From an uncultured Collinsella sp. (GTDB taxonomy: Bacteria > Actinomycetota > Coriobacteriia > Coriobacteriales > Coriobacteriaceae): DNA of 9,510 bases. The notes under the pieces were generated by a model that saw nothing but the letters and a program-made list of their open reading frames with translations, made no database searches and was not told the origin of the DNA. Where the stretch lies: NCBI GenBank assembly GCA_902489225.1, contig CABTZA010000063.1, positions 1 through 9,510 of the forward strand, in the 5' to 3' direction. Position numbers and translations under genes: made by a program. Below, piece by piece: positions 1 through 7,447 of this stretch (positions are counted from its first letter, which is position 1; every line of letters starts with the position of its first letter).

Positions 1-22
1 AATAAACCTGTCCCTTTTTGAC
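1..22 (+). repeat. CCTGTCCC hairpin repeat, copy 1 (cut by window edge)
   Basis: The first 20 bases, AATAAACCTGTCCCTTTTTG, match the core and start of the right arm of the two full copies at 3027-3072 and 5208-5253. The left arm would lie outside the window. After the shared TTTTTG the sequence departs from the other copies (ACGGGTCAGTT instead of GCAGGTT), so this copy has a different arm. It lies just beyond the 3' end of larE, in an intergenic position like the other copies. Confidence 0.7.
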
Positions 23-53
23 GGGTCAGTTAACGCAGTCAAAACGGCGCAAC

Positions 54-932
54 CTACAGGTTCATGTTGCCGTGGATGTAGGGGGTGACCTCGGAGGAGA
101 TATGGTCGCAGCCCAGCTCGCGCAGCGCGGACTCGATGGCGGCGGGCAGCGGGGTCTTGCCCTTGTCGTCGATGGCGGCACCGCCGAGGGCGGCGATCTT
201 GGCAACATCTGCGGGTGCGGCCTCGATATGCATGCAGCCGCCGATCAAGCGCGCGCGTACCTGTGCCAGATCAAGATCGTGCAGGTAATCCTCGCAGGCG
301 CGGATTAAATCGACCTTCTCGCGCGTAAGCTCCTCGCCCGTGGGAACGCGCGTGGCAAGACATGCTCCCGCCGGCAGGTTCCAAACGGGATAGCCCCATG
401 CGCGCAGCAGCTCGCGCTCTTCGTCCTTGGTAAAGCCGACCTCCATGAGAGGGGAGCGTACGCCGAGCTCTTTTGCCGCGCGCATACCAGGGCGGTAGTC
501 GCCGCGATCACTTGCATTGCTGCCATCGATGACGGTGGGAAAGCCGAGCGACTTGGCGTGGTTGACGATGGCGGTAAAGCCGGCGTGCTTGCAGTGGTAG
601 CAGCGATTGGCATCGTTACAGGCTACCTGGGGGAGCTGCAGCTGATCGACCGAAAGATTGAGCACGGGGAGCTTAAAATGCGCCCCTTCATCAGCTTGCC
701 CATCAACGGACTGCTCAAACGAAGTCTGTTCGGGCGTGCCGATGAGCGGCGTGGTGAGATGGACGAGGAGGGTATTGGTAGGCATGATGCGGGCACAGAC
801 CGCGGCCAAAAAGCTGCTGTCGACACCACCGGAAAAGCCGATGGCGACGCGTCCGTATGCCAAAAGCAGCTGCTCGAGTGCTGCGAGTTTGTCCTGAAGC
901 TCCTCTGCGGGTGCGGCGGTGTCTGAAAGCAT
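54..932 (-). CDS. larE: LarE, ATP-dependent sacrificial sulfur transferase
   Basis: This 292-residue PP-loop protein matches LarE, which adenylates the carboxylated nicotinate precursor and donates sulfur to it when the nickel-pincer nucleotide cofactor of lactate racemase is made. The PP-loop ATP site SGGVDSS is at residues 34-40. PAGACLATR at 187-195 holds Cys191, the counterpart of the cysteine that gives up its sulfur in the Lactobacillus enzyme. A further pair, Cys111 and Cys114 (NRCYHCK), and the stretch VIDGSNASDRGDYRPG are typical of the family. Length is normal. The ATG at 930-932 is preceded on its strand by AAGGAA at a good distance. The gene is transcribed away from the HAD gene. 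No larA, larB or larC lies in the window, so its partners must be elsewhere, or the protein serves another nickel-pincer or sulfur-transfer use. The family call is firm; the exact pathway is inferred. Confidence 0.93.
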   Translation of the reverse strand: MLSDTAAPAEELQDKLAALEQLLLAYGRVAIGFSGGVDSSFLAAVCARIMPTNTLLVHLTTPLIGTPEQTSFEQSVDGQADEGAHFKLPVLNLSVDQLQLPQVACNDANRCYHCKHAGFTAIVNHAKSLGFPTVIDGSNASDRGDYRPGMRAAKELGVRSPLMEVGFTKDEERELLRAWGYPVWNLPAGACLATRVPTGEELTREKVDLIRACEDYLHDLDLAQVRARLIGGCMHIEAAPADVAKIAALGGAAIDDKGKTPLPAAIESALRELGCDHISSEVTPYIHGNMNL

Positions 933-966
933 GAAAGTTCCTTACAGTTATTAAAGCTCGGATGAA

Positions 967-994
967 ACTATAATCCCACCGAGCTGCTTGTCAT
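967..994 (-). promoter_or_regulatory. Probable larE promoter
   Basis: Read on the minus strand, ATGACA (989-994) and TATAGT (967-972) each match the -35 and -10 consensus at five of six positions, with a 16-bp spacer. Transcription would begin near 960, leaving a leader of roughly 28 nt with the AAGGAA ribosome site. Assigned by eye only. Confidence 0.5.
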
Positions 995-1029
995 AAGACT
1001 TCCAGCTATGTAACGAAAGTGCAATATGC

Positions 1030-1044
1030 TATATACGTTATATA
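1030..1044. promoter_or_regulatory. AT-rich inverted repeat upstream of the HAD gene
   Basis: TATATACGTTATATA is two TATATA blocks around a 3-base centre, set in an AT-rich patch about 60 bp before the HAD start codon. It could be an operator or contain the -10 element. No good -35 partner is visible at the right spacing. A weaker alternative promoter is TTGTAA (1050-1055) with AGTAAT (1072-1077), 16 bp apart. Confidence 0.3.
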
Positions 1045-1100
1045 CAAGCTTGTAAAGTGCGGTAGAGTGGCAGTAATGCAATCCGGCGAGGGGGACCGAT

Positions 1101-1751
1101 ATGATCAAGGCTGTTATTTTTGACATGGATGGAACGCTGGTCGATACCGAGCGTTTGGGGATTAGGGCCTGGAAGGCAGGCGCCGCTGAGCTGGGGCTCG
1201 CGATTGATGATGCGCTGATCCATCAGTTTATCGGTCGCACGCTACCCGATGTCATGGACATCCTCGATAAGCATTACGGCAGCCACGAGACCGCCGAGGC
1301 GATCTATGTCCGCCACAAGGAGATTCGCGACGAGATGGTCAAGACCGAGCTGGAGCTTAAGGCCGGCGCCGCCGAGTGCCTAGACGAGCTGCTGTCTGCG
1401 GGCTATCACGTGGGTCTAGCGACGTCGTCGCGCCACGTTACCGCCGAGCGCAACCTTAAAGCATTCGGTCTCTTTGACAAGTTTGAGACCGTGACCTGCG
1501 GCGAGGACGTCGTGCACGGCAAGCCCGACCCCGAGATGTATCTGCTCGCCTGCGAGCGCGCGGGCTTTGCTCCCGAGGAGTGTGCCGTGGTCGAGGATTC
1601 GCGCAACGGCTGCGTCTCGGGCATTACGGCCGGCTGCCACGTCTTTGCCGTTCCTGACATTGTTCCGCTGCCGCAGGACGTGGTGGATGGCTGCGAGGCC
1701 GTGCTCGATACGTTGTTCGACCTTTCGGCGGCAGTTAAAGCCGCGCGCTAG
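1101..1751 (+). CDS. HAD-superfamily hydrolase, beta-phosphoglucomutase type
   Basis: A 216-residue soluble enzyme with all four HAD motifs. Motif I, DMDGTLVDTE, carries the nucleophile Asp8 and acid/base Asp10. Motif II is TSS around residues 108-110, motif III is Lys141 in GKPDPE, and motif IV is Glu165-Asp166 in VVEDSRNG. The helical cap lies at about residues 15-85, the position used by beta-phosphoglucomutase and by phosphatases acting on sugar phosphates or phosphoglycolate. Mutase and phosphatase cannot be told apart from the sequence, and the substrate is unknown. The start is supported by GAGGGGG at 1088-1094, six bases before the ATG. The gene is divergent from larE and convergent with the LacI gene, with no operon partner. 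Confidence 0.9.
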   Translation: MIKAVIFDMDGTLVDTERLGIRAWKAGAAELGLAIDDALIHQFIGRTLPDVMDILDKHYGSHETAEAIYVRHKEIRDEMVKTELELKAGAAECLDELLSAGYHVGLATSSRHVTAERNLKAFGLFDKFETVTCGEDVVHGKPDPEMYLLACERAGFAPEECAVVEDSRNGCVSGITAGCHVFAVPDIVPLPQDVVDGCEAVLDTLFDLSAAVKAAR

Positions 1752-1752
1752 A

Positions 1753-1779
1753 CAATTGCGGCGTTGAAACGAGCAATTG
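1753..1779. other. Small inverted repeat after the HAD gene
   Basis: CAATTGC (1753-1759) and GCAATTG (1773-1779) form a 7-bp stem with a 13-base loop immediately after the HAD stop codon. It has no T-run, so it is not a classical terminator by itself. It precedes the strong hairpin at 1790-1839. Confidence 0.3.
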
Positions 1780-1789
1780 CCCACGTTTG

Positions 1790-1839
1790 CGCTTAAGCAA
1801 AAGGGGCCCGGCAATGGTCGGGCCCCTTTTGCTTAAGCG
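1790..1839. terminator. Bidirectional terminator between convergent genes
   Basis: A perfect 21-bp stem (1790-1810 with 1819-1839) and an 8-base loop lie between the convergent HAD and LacI genes. Each arm contains GGGGCCC or GGGCCCC next to AAAA or TTTT, so on either strand a GC-rich core hairpin is followed by four U. This is the usual form of a two-way Rho-independent terminator. Confidence 0.85.
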
Positions 1840-1864
1840 GCGACATAGCATACTTGCGGGCGTG

Positions 1865-2977
1865 CTACAGATACGCGCCTAGGTTGATGGCCGTGGCGTC
1901 GGTCTGGCTGCTTGCCTGGGTGCTGGCGCGTTCCAGCAGGAACGGCCGCACGAGTTCTTGGCGGTTGATATCCTCGGCGGCGGTGACTGCGGTGACGGTG
2001 CGCGCGGCAGAGCCGATGTGGACGTGCTTGGTCTTCGCCGGGGCCTTGTTCTCGATTTGCTCCATGAGCAATTGAACGCCCTTGCGGCCAATCTCGTAGC
2101 CCGGGGGCGCTACCGTAGTGAGCGGGACCGATCCGCTCCAAGCGAGCGGGTTGCCATCGCAACCTGCTACGCGTACTTGCCCGGGGACAGGGATGCCCTT
2201 GTCGACCAGCGCCGAGATGACGCCCGAGGCCAACACGTCGGTCAGGCCGACGACAAAATCGGGGCGTTCGTCGGCGGGGCGCGCGGCGATTTGGGCGCCG
2301 ATGCCGTAGCCGTCGGCGGCGGTATTCCATTCGCCGGCGTCGATGACTTCGATCTTGATATCGGGGTGTAGGGCGAGTGCCTTATGAATGCCAAGGACGC
2401 GCAGGGTGAGTTGCATAAATGCTGCTCTACCCACAACGGTGATATGGCGTGCACCGCGGGCGATGGCAAGTTCGGCAATGATGCGACCCTGGGCCTCGTT
2501 GTCGGCCGCTACGTAGTAGCCGGGCTCGGAGCAATGGATGTCCAGATGGACGATCGGCACGGGCATCTTGGCCATGGCGGGGTGCCAGTCGGGGGATGCC
2601 ATGGGCTGAACCATGACGCCGGACATCTGGGTGCCCATAAAGTAGCGCAGGTAATGGTCCTCGAGAATATCGTCGTTATCGGCGTTGGCGATGAGCAGGT
2701 CGTAGCCGTGCTTGCGGGCCTCGTTGTGGGCGCCGCTGGCGATTTGGAGCGAAAAGCCGTGATCGAGACGGGGGAGCACCAGGCCAAAGGACTTGGTGGC
2801 GCCGCCTGCGAGCTGACGGGCGCTTTGGTTGGGCAGGTAGCCAAGGCGATTGATGGTCTCGTTGATGAGCTTGAGGGTCTCGGGGCGTAGCTTTTCGGGG
2901 TGGTTGAGCGCGTTGGAAACCGTGCCCAACGAAACCCCGGCCTCGCGCGCGACGTCGCTGATTTTTACCTTTGCCAT
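1865..2977 (-). CDS. LacI-family transcriptional regulator
   Basis: A 370-residue repressor-type protein. The N-terminal HTH (about residues 5-25, KISDVAREAGVSLGTVSNAL) is followed by a hinge, ARQLAGG at 53-59. Leu56 falls at the same number as the LacI leucine that wedges into the central CG of the operator. The rest is a periplasmic-binding-protein-like sugar domain, with late family motifs around DVLASGV (247-253), IPVPGQVRVAGCDGN (262-276) and TTVAPP. About 25 residues at the C-terminus form an uncharacteristic polar tail. The chosen ATG at 2975-2977 gives the canonical N-terminus and has AAAGGGG just upstream. A longer reading frame reaches back to 3022, but its extra 15 residues would cross the predicted operator. 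The ligand is unknown, since no sugar genes adjoin it. Confidence 0.93.
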   Translation of the reverse strand: MAKVKISDVAREAGVSLGTVSNALNHPEKLRPETLKLINETINRLGYLPNQSARQLAGGATKSFGLVLPRLDHGFSLQIASGAHNEARKHGYDLLIANADNDDILEDHYLRYFMGTQMSGVMVQPMASPDWHPAMAKMPVPIVHLDIHCSEPGYYVAADNEAQGRIIAELAIARGARHITVVGRAAFMQLTLRVLGIHKALALHPDIKIEVIDAGEWNTAADGYGIGAQIAARPADERPDFVVGLTDVLASGVISALVDKGIPVPGQVRVAGCDGNPLAWSGSVPLTTVAPPGYEIGRKGVQLLMEQIENKAPAKTKHVHIGSAARTVTAVTAAEDINRQELVRPFLLERASTQASSQTDATAINLGAYL

Positions 2978-2987
2978 AGCGGCCCCT

Positions 2988-3001
2988 TTGATGCGTTTCA
3001 A
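2988..3001. promoter_or_regulatory. Candidate LacI-type operator (autoregulation)
   Basis: TTGATGCGTTTCAA is a 14-bp imperfect palindrome with a central CG. Its half-sites are TTGATGC and, on the other strand, TTGAAAC, close to the TTGAAACGTTTCAA pattern common for LacI-family proteins. It lies between the predicted -10 and the start codon of the LacI gene and touches its ribosome-binding site, a natural place for self-repression. Confidence 0.55.
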
Positions 3002-3012
3002 GTACAAGCCAG

Positions 3013-3021
3013 ATTGTAGCA
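3013..3021 (-). promoter_or_regulatory. Extended -10 element of the LacI gene
   Basis: On the minus strand TGCTACAAT is an extended -10 (TGn plus TACAAT, five of six to consensus). No convincing -35 is seen, as expected for extended -10 promoters. The region where a -35 would sit lies inside repeat copy 2. The transcript would start near 3006. Confidence 0.45.
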
Positions 3022-3026
3022 TCCCA

Positions 3027-3072
3027 AACCTACCAAAAAGGGACAGGTTTATTTAGGCAGGTTTTATCTGGG
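3027..3072 (-). repeat. CCTGTCCC hairpin repeat, copy 2 (inverted relative to copy 3)
   Basis: The reverse complement of this 46-bp block matches 5208-5253 at 44 of 46 positions. Arms at 3027-3038 and 3052-3063 pair around a loop with CCTGTCCC (3040-3047, minus strand). The single changed arm base gives a G-T pair on the minus strand but an A-C mismatch on the plus strand, so folding favours the strand that reads CCTGTCCC. It lies between the divergent LacI and glmS genes. Confidence 0.85.
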
Positions 3073-3092
3073 GAAACGCCGTTGCCAGCGCG

Positions 3093-3127
3093 ACCACCAC
3101 GAAGGTGCCTGTCCCCATTGTGGTGGT
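3093..3127 (+). repeat. CCTGTCCC hairpin, second subfamily
   Basis: ACCACCAC (3093-3100) pairs with GTGGTGGT (3120-3127), extended inward by one G-T and one A-T pair. The 15-base loop contains GGTGCCTGTCCCC. The core CCTGTCCC (3108-3115) and its place in the loop are shared with copies 1-3, but the arms are unrelated. It lies in the glmS upstream region, about 20 bp from copy 2. Confidence 0.65.
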
Positions 3128-3155
3128 TTGGACCGGCTGGACGTGTGTGCATCGG

Positions 3156-3188
3156 GTGGTATCTAAGTTGAGATACCACTTCTGGTAT
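3156..3188. promoter_or_regulatory. TGGTAT half-site cluster upstream of glmS
   Basis: GTGGTATCT (3156-3164) and AGATACCAC (3171-3179) are perfect 9-base inverted arms. A third TGGTAT at 3183-3188 forms a second inverted pair with the middle half-site, separated by four bases. TGGTAT half-sites recall the operators of GntR/HutC amino-sugar regulators such as NagR (YvoA), which would suit glmS, but the spacing differs from the compact NagR site. The cluster lies about 100 bp before the start codon, just ahead of the possible -10 at 3210-3215. Confidence 0.45.
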
Positions 3189-3209
3189 ATCAGCTTGCGT
3201 TTGCGTGAG

Positions 3210-3215
3210 TACAAT
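3210..3215 (+). promoter_or_regulatory. Possible glmS -10 element
   Basis: TACAAT matches the -10 consensus at five of six positions and would start a leader of about 67 nt. No recognisable -35 stands 16-18 bp upstream; that position is next to or inside the third TGGTAT half-site, which would suit activation or repression there. The leader is too short for the glmS ribozyme known from Firmicutes. Confidence 0.35.
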
Positions 3216-3289
3216 ACTCGAACGTTATGCGTCTCAGCGCCCCCTGTGCGTGGACGTTTTGCAGTCAAGCGGACGAAGGGATTTATCCT

Positions 3290-5137
<1,848 letters not shown>

Positions 5138-5160
5138 TTGGTTCCGCCATTCTAGCGACT

Positions 5161-5200
5161 AAGGCCCGGCTCCGCATCAAGACGGAGCCGGGCCTTTTCT
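5161..5200 (+). terminator. glmS Rho-independent terminator
   Basis: AAGGCCCGGCTCCG (5161-5174) pairs perfectly with 5183-5196 around an 8-base loop and is followed by TTTTCT. The T-run is present only for plus-strand transcripts, so it serves glmS and not the convergent GntR gene. Confidence 0.9.
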
Positions 5201-5207
5201 GCATTTG

Positions 5208-5253
5208 CCCAGATAAAACCTGCCAAAATAAACCTGTCCCTTTTTGGCAGGTT
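5208..5253 (+). repeat. CCTGTCCC hairpin repeat, copy 3
   Basis: The arms AACCTGCCAAAA (5217-5228) and TTTTGGCAGGTT (5242-5253) pair perfectly over 12 bp around the 13-base loop TAAACCTGTCCCT. Nine further bases to the left (CCCAGATAA) are shared with copy 2, so the repeated unit is longer than the hairpin. The right arm ends inside the stop codon of the GntR gene. Confidence 0.88.
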
Positions 5254-5983
5254 AGCGGAGCTTGCTGGTCTCGAAGTACTCGGGGAACTGGTCCAGAACC
5301 TCGGTTTGGTTGCGGAACATCATGTGCAGGTGCTTGCTGACCAAAAAGCTCGCTTCGATGGGGTCGCGACCGGCGATAGCGCGGCGAATCTGCTTGTGCT
5401 CGTTCACGATGTCCTGATTGTCGAGAACCTGCGTGGCAGCGCGCAGCCAGCGGAAGCGCTCCAGGTCGGCATTGGTCTCTTCGAGCCACGACCACACGGT
5501 GCTGCGACATGCGATGCTAAAAATCATGTGATGCATGAGGTTGTCGCTCAAAAAGAAGCCGATGCGATCCTCTTCGGCCATGGCCTTTTCCTGCAGCACG
5601 ATGGCGCGGTCGAGCTGCTCGATGCCGGCCGACGTGGCGCGCGCACAGCACTCCACAATCACCTGCTTTTCCAGATGCTCGCGGATGTAACAGGCACTCT
5701 CGGCAAGGGTGAGGTTGATGGGCGAGACGTAGGTACCGCTCTGGGGCACGGTGCGCACCAGGCCTTCCTGCGCCAAACGAACCAAAGCCTCGCGCACAGG
5801 GGTGCGCCCCATATCTAGGTCGTCGCAAAGTTGCTTGACGCCCAGCTTTTCGCCCGGCTTGTAGTCCAGGTAGACGATTTTGCGTCGAATGGTGTGGTAG
5901 GACTGGTCCTGTAGGCTCGTTTCCTGCTCGCCGACGTGCATCGATTCTTCCATAGCGCCTCGCAACTGTTCTATCAAACTCAT
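5252..5983 (-). CDS. GntR-family regulator with FCD ligand domain
   Basis: A 243-residue DNA-binding regulator of the FadR/VanR branch. The winged HTH spans about residues 28-88, with the typical core MGRTPVREALVRLAQEGLV (58-76) and the wing QSGTYVSP. The all-helical FCD domain follows, with candidate metal or ligand residues Asp147, His151, His196 and His218 in the D-x3-H...H...H pattern. FCD proteins usually bind small carboxylic acids, but the ligand is not readable here. The start is uncertain: the ATG at 5981-5983 has no clear ribosome site, whereas Met11 (5951-5953) has GAGG four bases upstream and would give 233 residues without touching the HTH. It is divergent from the YeiH-like transporter, which it may regulate. 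Its stop codon overlaps repeat copy 3 by two bases. Confidence 0.92.
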   Translation of the reverse strand: MSLIEQLRGAMEESMHVGEQETSLQDQSYHTIRRKIVYLDYKPGEKLGVKQLCDDLDMGRTPVREALVRLAQEGLVRTVPQSGTYVSPINLTLAESACYIREHLEKQVIVECCARATSAGIEQLDRAIVLQEKAMAEEDRIGFFLSDNLMHHMIFSIACRSTVWSWLEETNADLERFRWLRAATQVLDNQDIVNEHKQIRRAIAGRDPIEASFLVSKHLHMMFRNQTEVLDQFPEYFETSKLR

Positions 5984-6146
5984 ATGTCAGTTGTTAATTA
6001 TGCCGCGAATCAGCTCTCCGCGGTGGGCAATTCGGCTGTTGCCTGAGAACTATTGCGGCATCTTAGTCTGTGTTTGCGCAAGGCTGTGCTCAATGTTGCC
6101 GTATCATAAGCCGTCGCAAACGTGAAATAGAAAGAAGGAATCCCAT
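5984..6146. promoter_or_regulatory. Divergent GntR-transporter intergenic region
   Basis: This 163-bp gap must hold both promoters. Inverted pairs seen are ATGCCGC (6000-6006) with GCGGCAT (6055-6061), GGCAA (6026-6030) with TTGCC (6039-6043), and the palindrome TTGCGCAA (6074-6081). CATAAT on the minus strand near 6000 and TATCAT at 6102-6107 are possible -10 elements, but neither has a good -35. AGAAGGAA at 6133-6140 is a strong ribosome site for the transporter. Which inverted pair is the GntR operator cannot be decided by eye. Confidence 0.4.
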
Positions 6147-7181
6147 ATGCAACTGGCAAATATCGTTCGCGAGCGCTGGAAAGGCGTCTTGTTCTGCCTG
6201 ATCATTGCCATTCCCGCGACGTTGCTCGGCAAACAAATTGAGGTGGTCGGCGGTCCGGTATTTGCCATCCTCTTTGGCATGGTCCTGGCGCTCGTCTTTC
6301 CCAGGAAGCGTCGCGAACAGCTCGCCGCCGGCGTCACCTATACGTCCAAAAAAGTCTTGCAGTACGCGGTTATCCTGCTTGGCTTTGGCATGAACCTCTC
6401 CCAGATTCTGTCCAAGGGCGCCCAGTCGCTGCCGATTATCGTGGCGACGATCTCGACCTCGCTTGTCATCGCCTTTGTGCTCTGCCGCGTCATGAACGTA
6501 CCGGGTAAGATCGCGACGCTTGTGGGTGTGGGTTCGTCGATTTGCGGCGGTTCGGCCATCGCTGCGACCGCGCCCGTCATCGATGCCGACGATCGCGAGA
6601 TTGCCCAGGCCATTTCGGTCATCTTCCTGTTTAACGTTATCGCGGCGCTCGTGTTTCCGACGCTCGGCGGCATGCTCGGGCTGACCAACGAGGGCTTTGG
6701 CCTGTTTGCCGGCACCGCCATCAACGACACCTCGTCGGTAACGGCTGCGGCGAGCGCCTGGGACAGCATGCATCCCGGCGCCAATGTGCTCGAGAGCGCC
6801 ACAGTGGTCAAGCTCACCAGGACGCTGGCCATTATTCCCATCACGCTGGTCCTCGCATGCTGGCAGATGCATCTGGCACGCAAGGCCGGCGGTGACGCCA
6901 AAAGCACGTTCTCGCTTAAACGTGCGTTTCCCATGTTTGTGCTGTTCTTTGTGCTGGCGAGCGTGATCACCACGGTGCTTCAGCTTCCCGCGTCCATCAC
7001 GGCGCCCATCAAGGAGCTGTCGAAGTTCTTTATTGTGATGGCCATGGCGGCTATTGGTTTTAATACCGATATCGTCGAGCTGGTCAAAAAGGGCGGCAAG
7101 CCCATCGCGTTGGGCTTTTGCTGCTGGATTGGCATTGCGTGCATGAGTTTGGGAATGCAGTACGTGCTGGGAATCTGGTAG
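6147..7181 (+). CDS. YeiH/UPF0324 family membrane transporter (putative sulfate exporter)
   Basis: A 344-residue integral membrane protein with about nine or ten hydrophobic helices. Family signatures are the glycine-rich VGVGSSICGGSAIAATAPVI (127-146) and GTAINDTSSVTAAA (189-202), and a late GFNTDIVELVKKGGKP stretch (304-319). Databases label the family a putative sulfate exporter, and E. coli YeiH belongs to it, but the transported substrate is not firmly established. In E. coli the neighbour is the LysR regulator YeiE, whereas here a GntR/FCD regulator is divergent, so a different inducer is likely. AGAAGGAA lies six bases before the ATG. Length and domain order look complete. No terminator with a T-run follows directly. 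Confidence 0.9.
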   Translation: MQLANIVRERWKGVLFCLIIAIPATLLGKQIEVVGGPVFAILFGMVLALVFPRKRREQLAAGVTYTSKKVLQYAVILLGFGMNLSQILSKGAQSLPIIVATISTSLVIAFVLCRVMNVPGKIATLVGVGSSICGGSAIAATAPVIDADDREIAQAISVIFLFNVIAALVFPTLGGMLGLTNEGFGLFAGTAINDTSSVTAAASAWDSMHPGANVLESATVVKLTRTLAIIPITLVLACWQMHLARKAGGDAKSTFSLKRAFPMFVLFFVLASVITTVLQLPASITAPIKELSKFFIVMAMAAIGFNTDIVELVKKGGKPIALGFCCWIGIACMSLGMQYVLGIW

Positions 7182-7233
7182 AGAAGTAGCTTATTCGCGT
7201 GCTGGCTGCCGGTGAGCGCAAGCCTTCGGTGGA

Positions 7234-7298
7234 GCGATAGGAGCTCTTGCGGGTATGGCTTGTCCGCAGGTTTATAAGTCCCGAAGAGCTCTTATCGC
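7234..7298 (+). other. Long hairpin between the transporter and the NtrC-like gene
   Basis: GCGATAGGAGCTCTT (7234-7248) pairs with AAGAGCTCTTATCGC (7284-7298), with one G-T pair. After a bulged G, CGGG (7250-7253) pairs with CCCG (7280-7283), about 19 pairs in all around a 26-base loop. A second stem, GCCCCGC (7297-7303) with GCGGGGC (7316-7322), shares two bases with the first, so the two compete at that junction. There is no T-run after either. This may be a transporter 3' end structure or a leader element. The rest of the 7182-7447 gap has no gene. Confidence 0.5.
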
Positions 7299-7356
7299 CC
7301 CGCCAGGATGGCGATGCGGGGCAACACCTATACTCGCAGGACGGCGCTTTCTGCCC

Positions 7357-7362
7357 TATAGT
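7357..7362 (+). promoter_or_regulatory. Possible -10 of the NtrC-like gene
   Basis: TATAGT matches five of six -10 positions and would start a leader of about 80 nt. No convincing -35 is present at 16-18 bp. Confidence 0.3.
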
Positions 7363-7397
7363 GTTTGGTGAGCAATATCGTTCAATTTTGAAACACT

Positions 7398-7411
7398 CGG
7401 TCGTGCGACCG
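7398..7411. promoter_or_regulatory. 14-bp palindrome upstream of the NtrC-like gene
   Basis: CGGTCG-TG-CGACCG is a palindrome with 6-bp perfect arms, 37 bp before the ATG. It is followed by GGCG (7414-7417) and CGCC (7427-7430). It lies inside the presumed leader, so it may be an autoregulatory operator or an RNA hairpin near the ribosome site. Confidence 0.4.
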
Positions 7412-7447
7412 TCGGCGGTTGCACGTCGCCGCGGACAGGGGCAAATC

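Noticed and set aside
16..44. Inverted pair TTTTGAC and GTCAAAA as a larE terminator
   Set aside because: The stem is only 7 bp and AT-rich, and no T-run follows it on the larE strand.
3156..3188. CRISPR-like or tandem repeat
   Set aside because: There are only three 6-base half-sites in alternating orientation, without spacers of constant size.
3227..3289. N-terminal extension of glmS
   Set aside because: The catalytic cysteine must be residue 2, and a good ribosome site precedes the ATG at 3290.
3222..3289. glmS ribozyme or riboswitch in the leader
   Set aside because: The leader is about 67 nt, far shorter than the ribozyme, and shows none of its pairing; the ribozyme is known mainly from Firmicutes.
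6090..6872. A minus-strand open frame over the transporter gene
   Set aside because: It is full of charged low-complexity sequence (Arg, Asp, His), with no membrane or enzyme signature, while the plus strand encodes an unmistakable YeiH-family protein.
7433..7441. Another CCTGTCC-like repeat copy (minus strand)
   Set aside because: Only seven of eight core bases match, no complementary arms flank it, and the bases are explained by the ribosome-binding site.
7247..7447. N-terminal extension of the NtrC-like protein
   Set aside because: It would translate through palindromic non-coding sequence. The ATG at 7448 has a ribosome site and begins family-like sequence.
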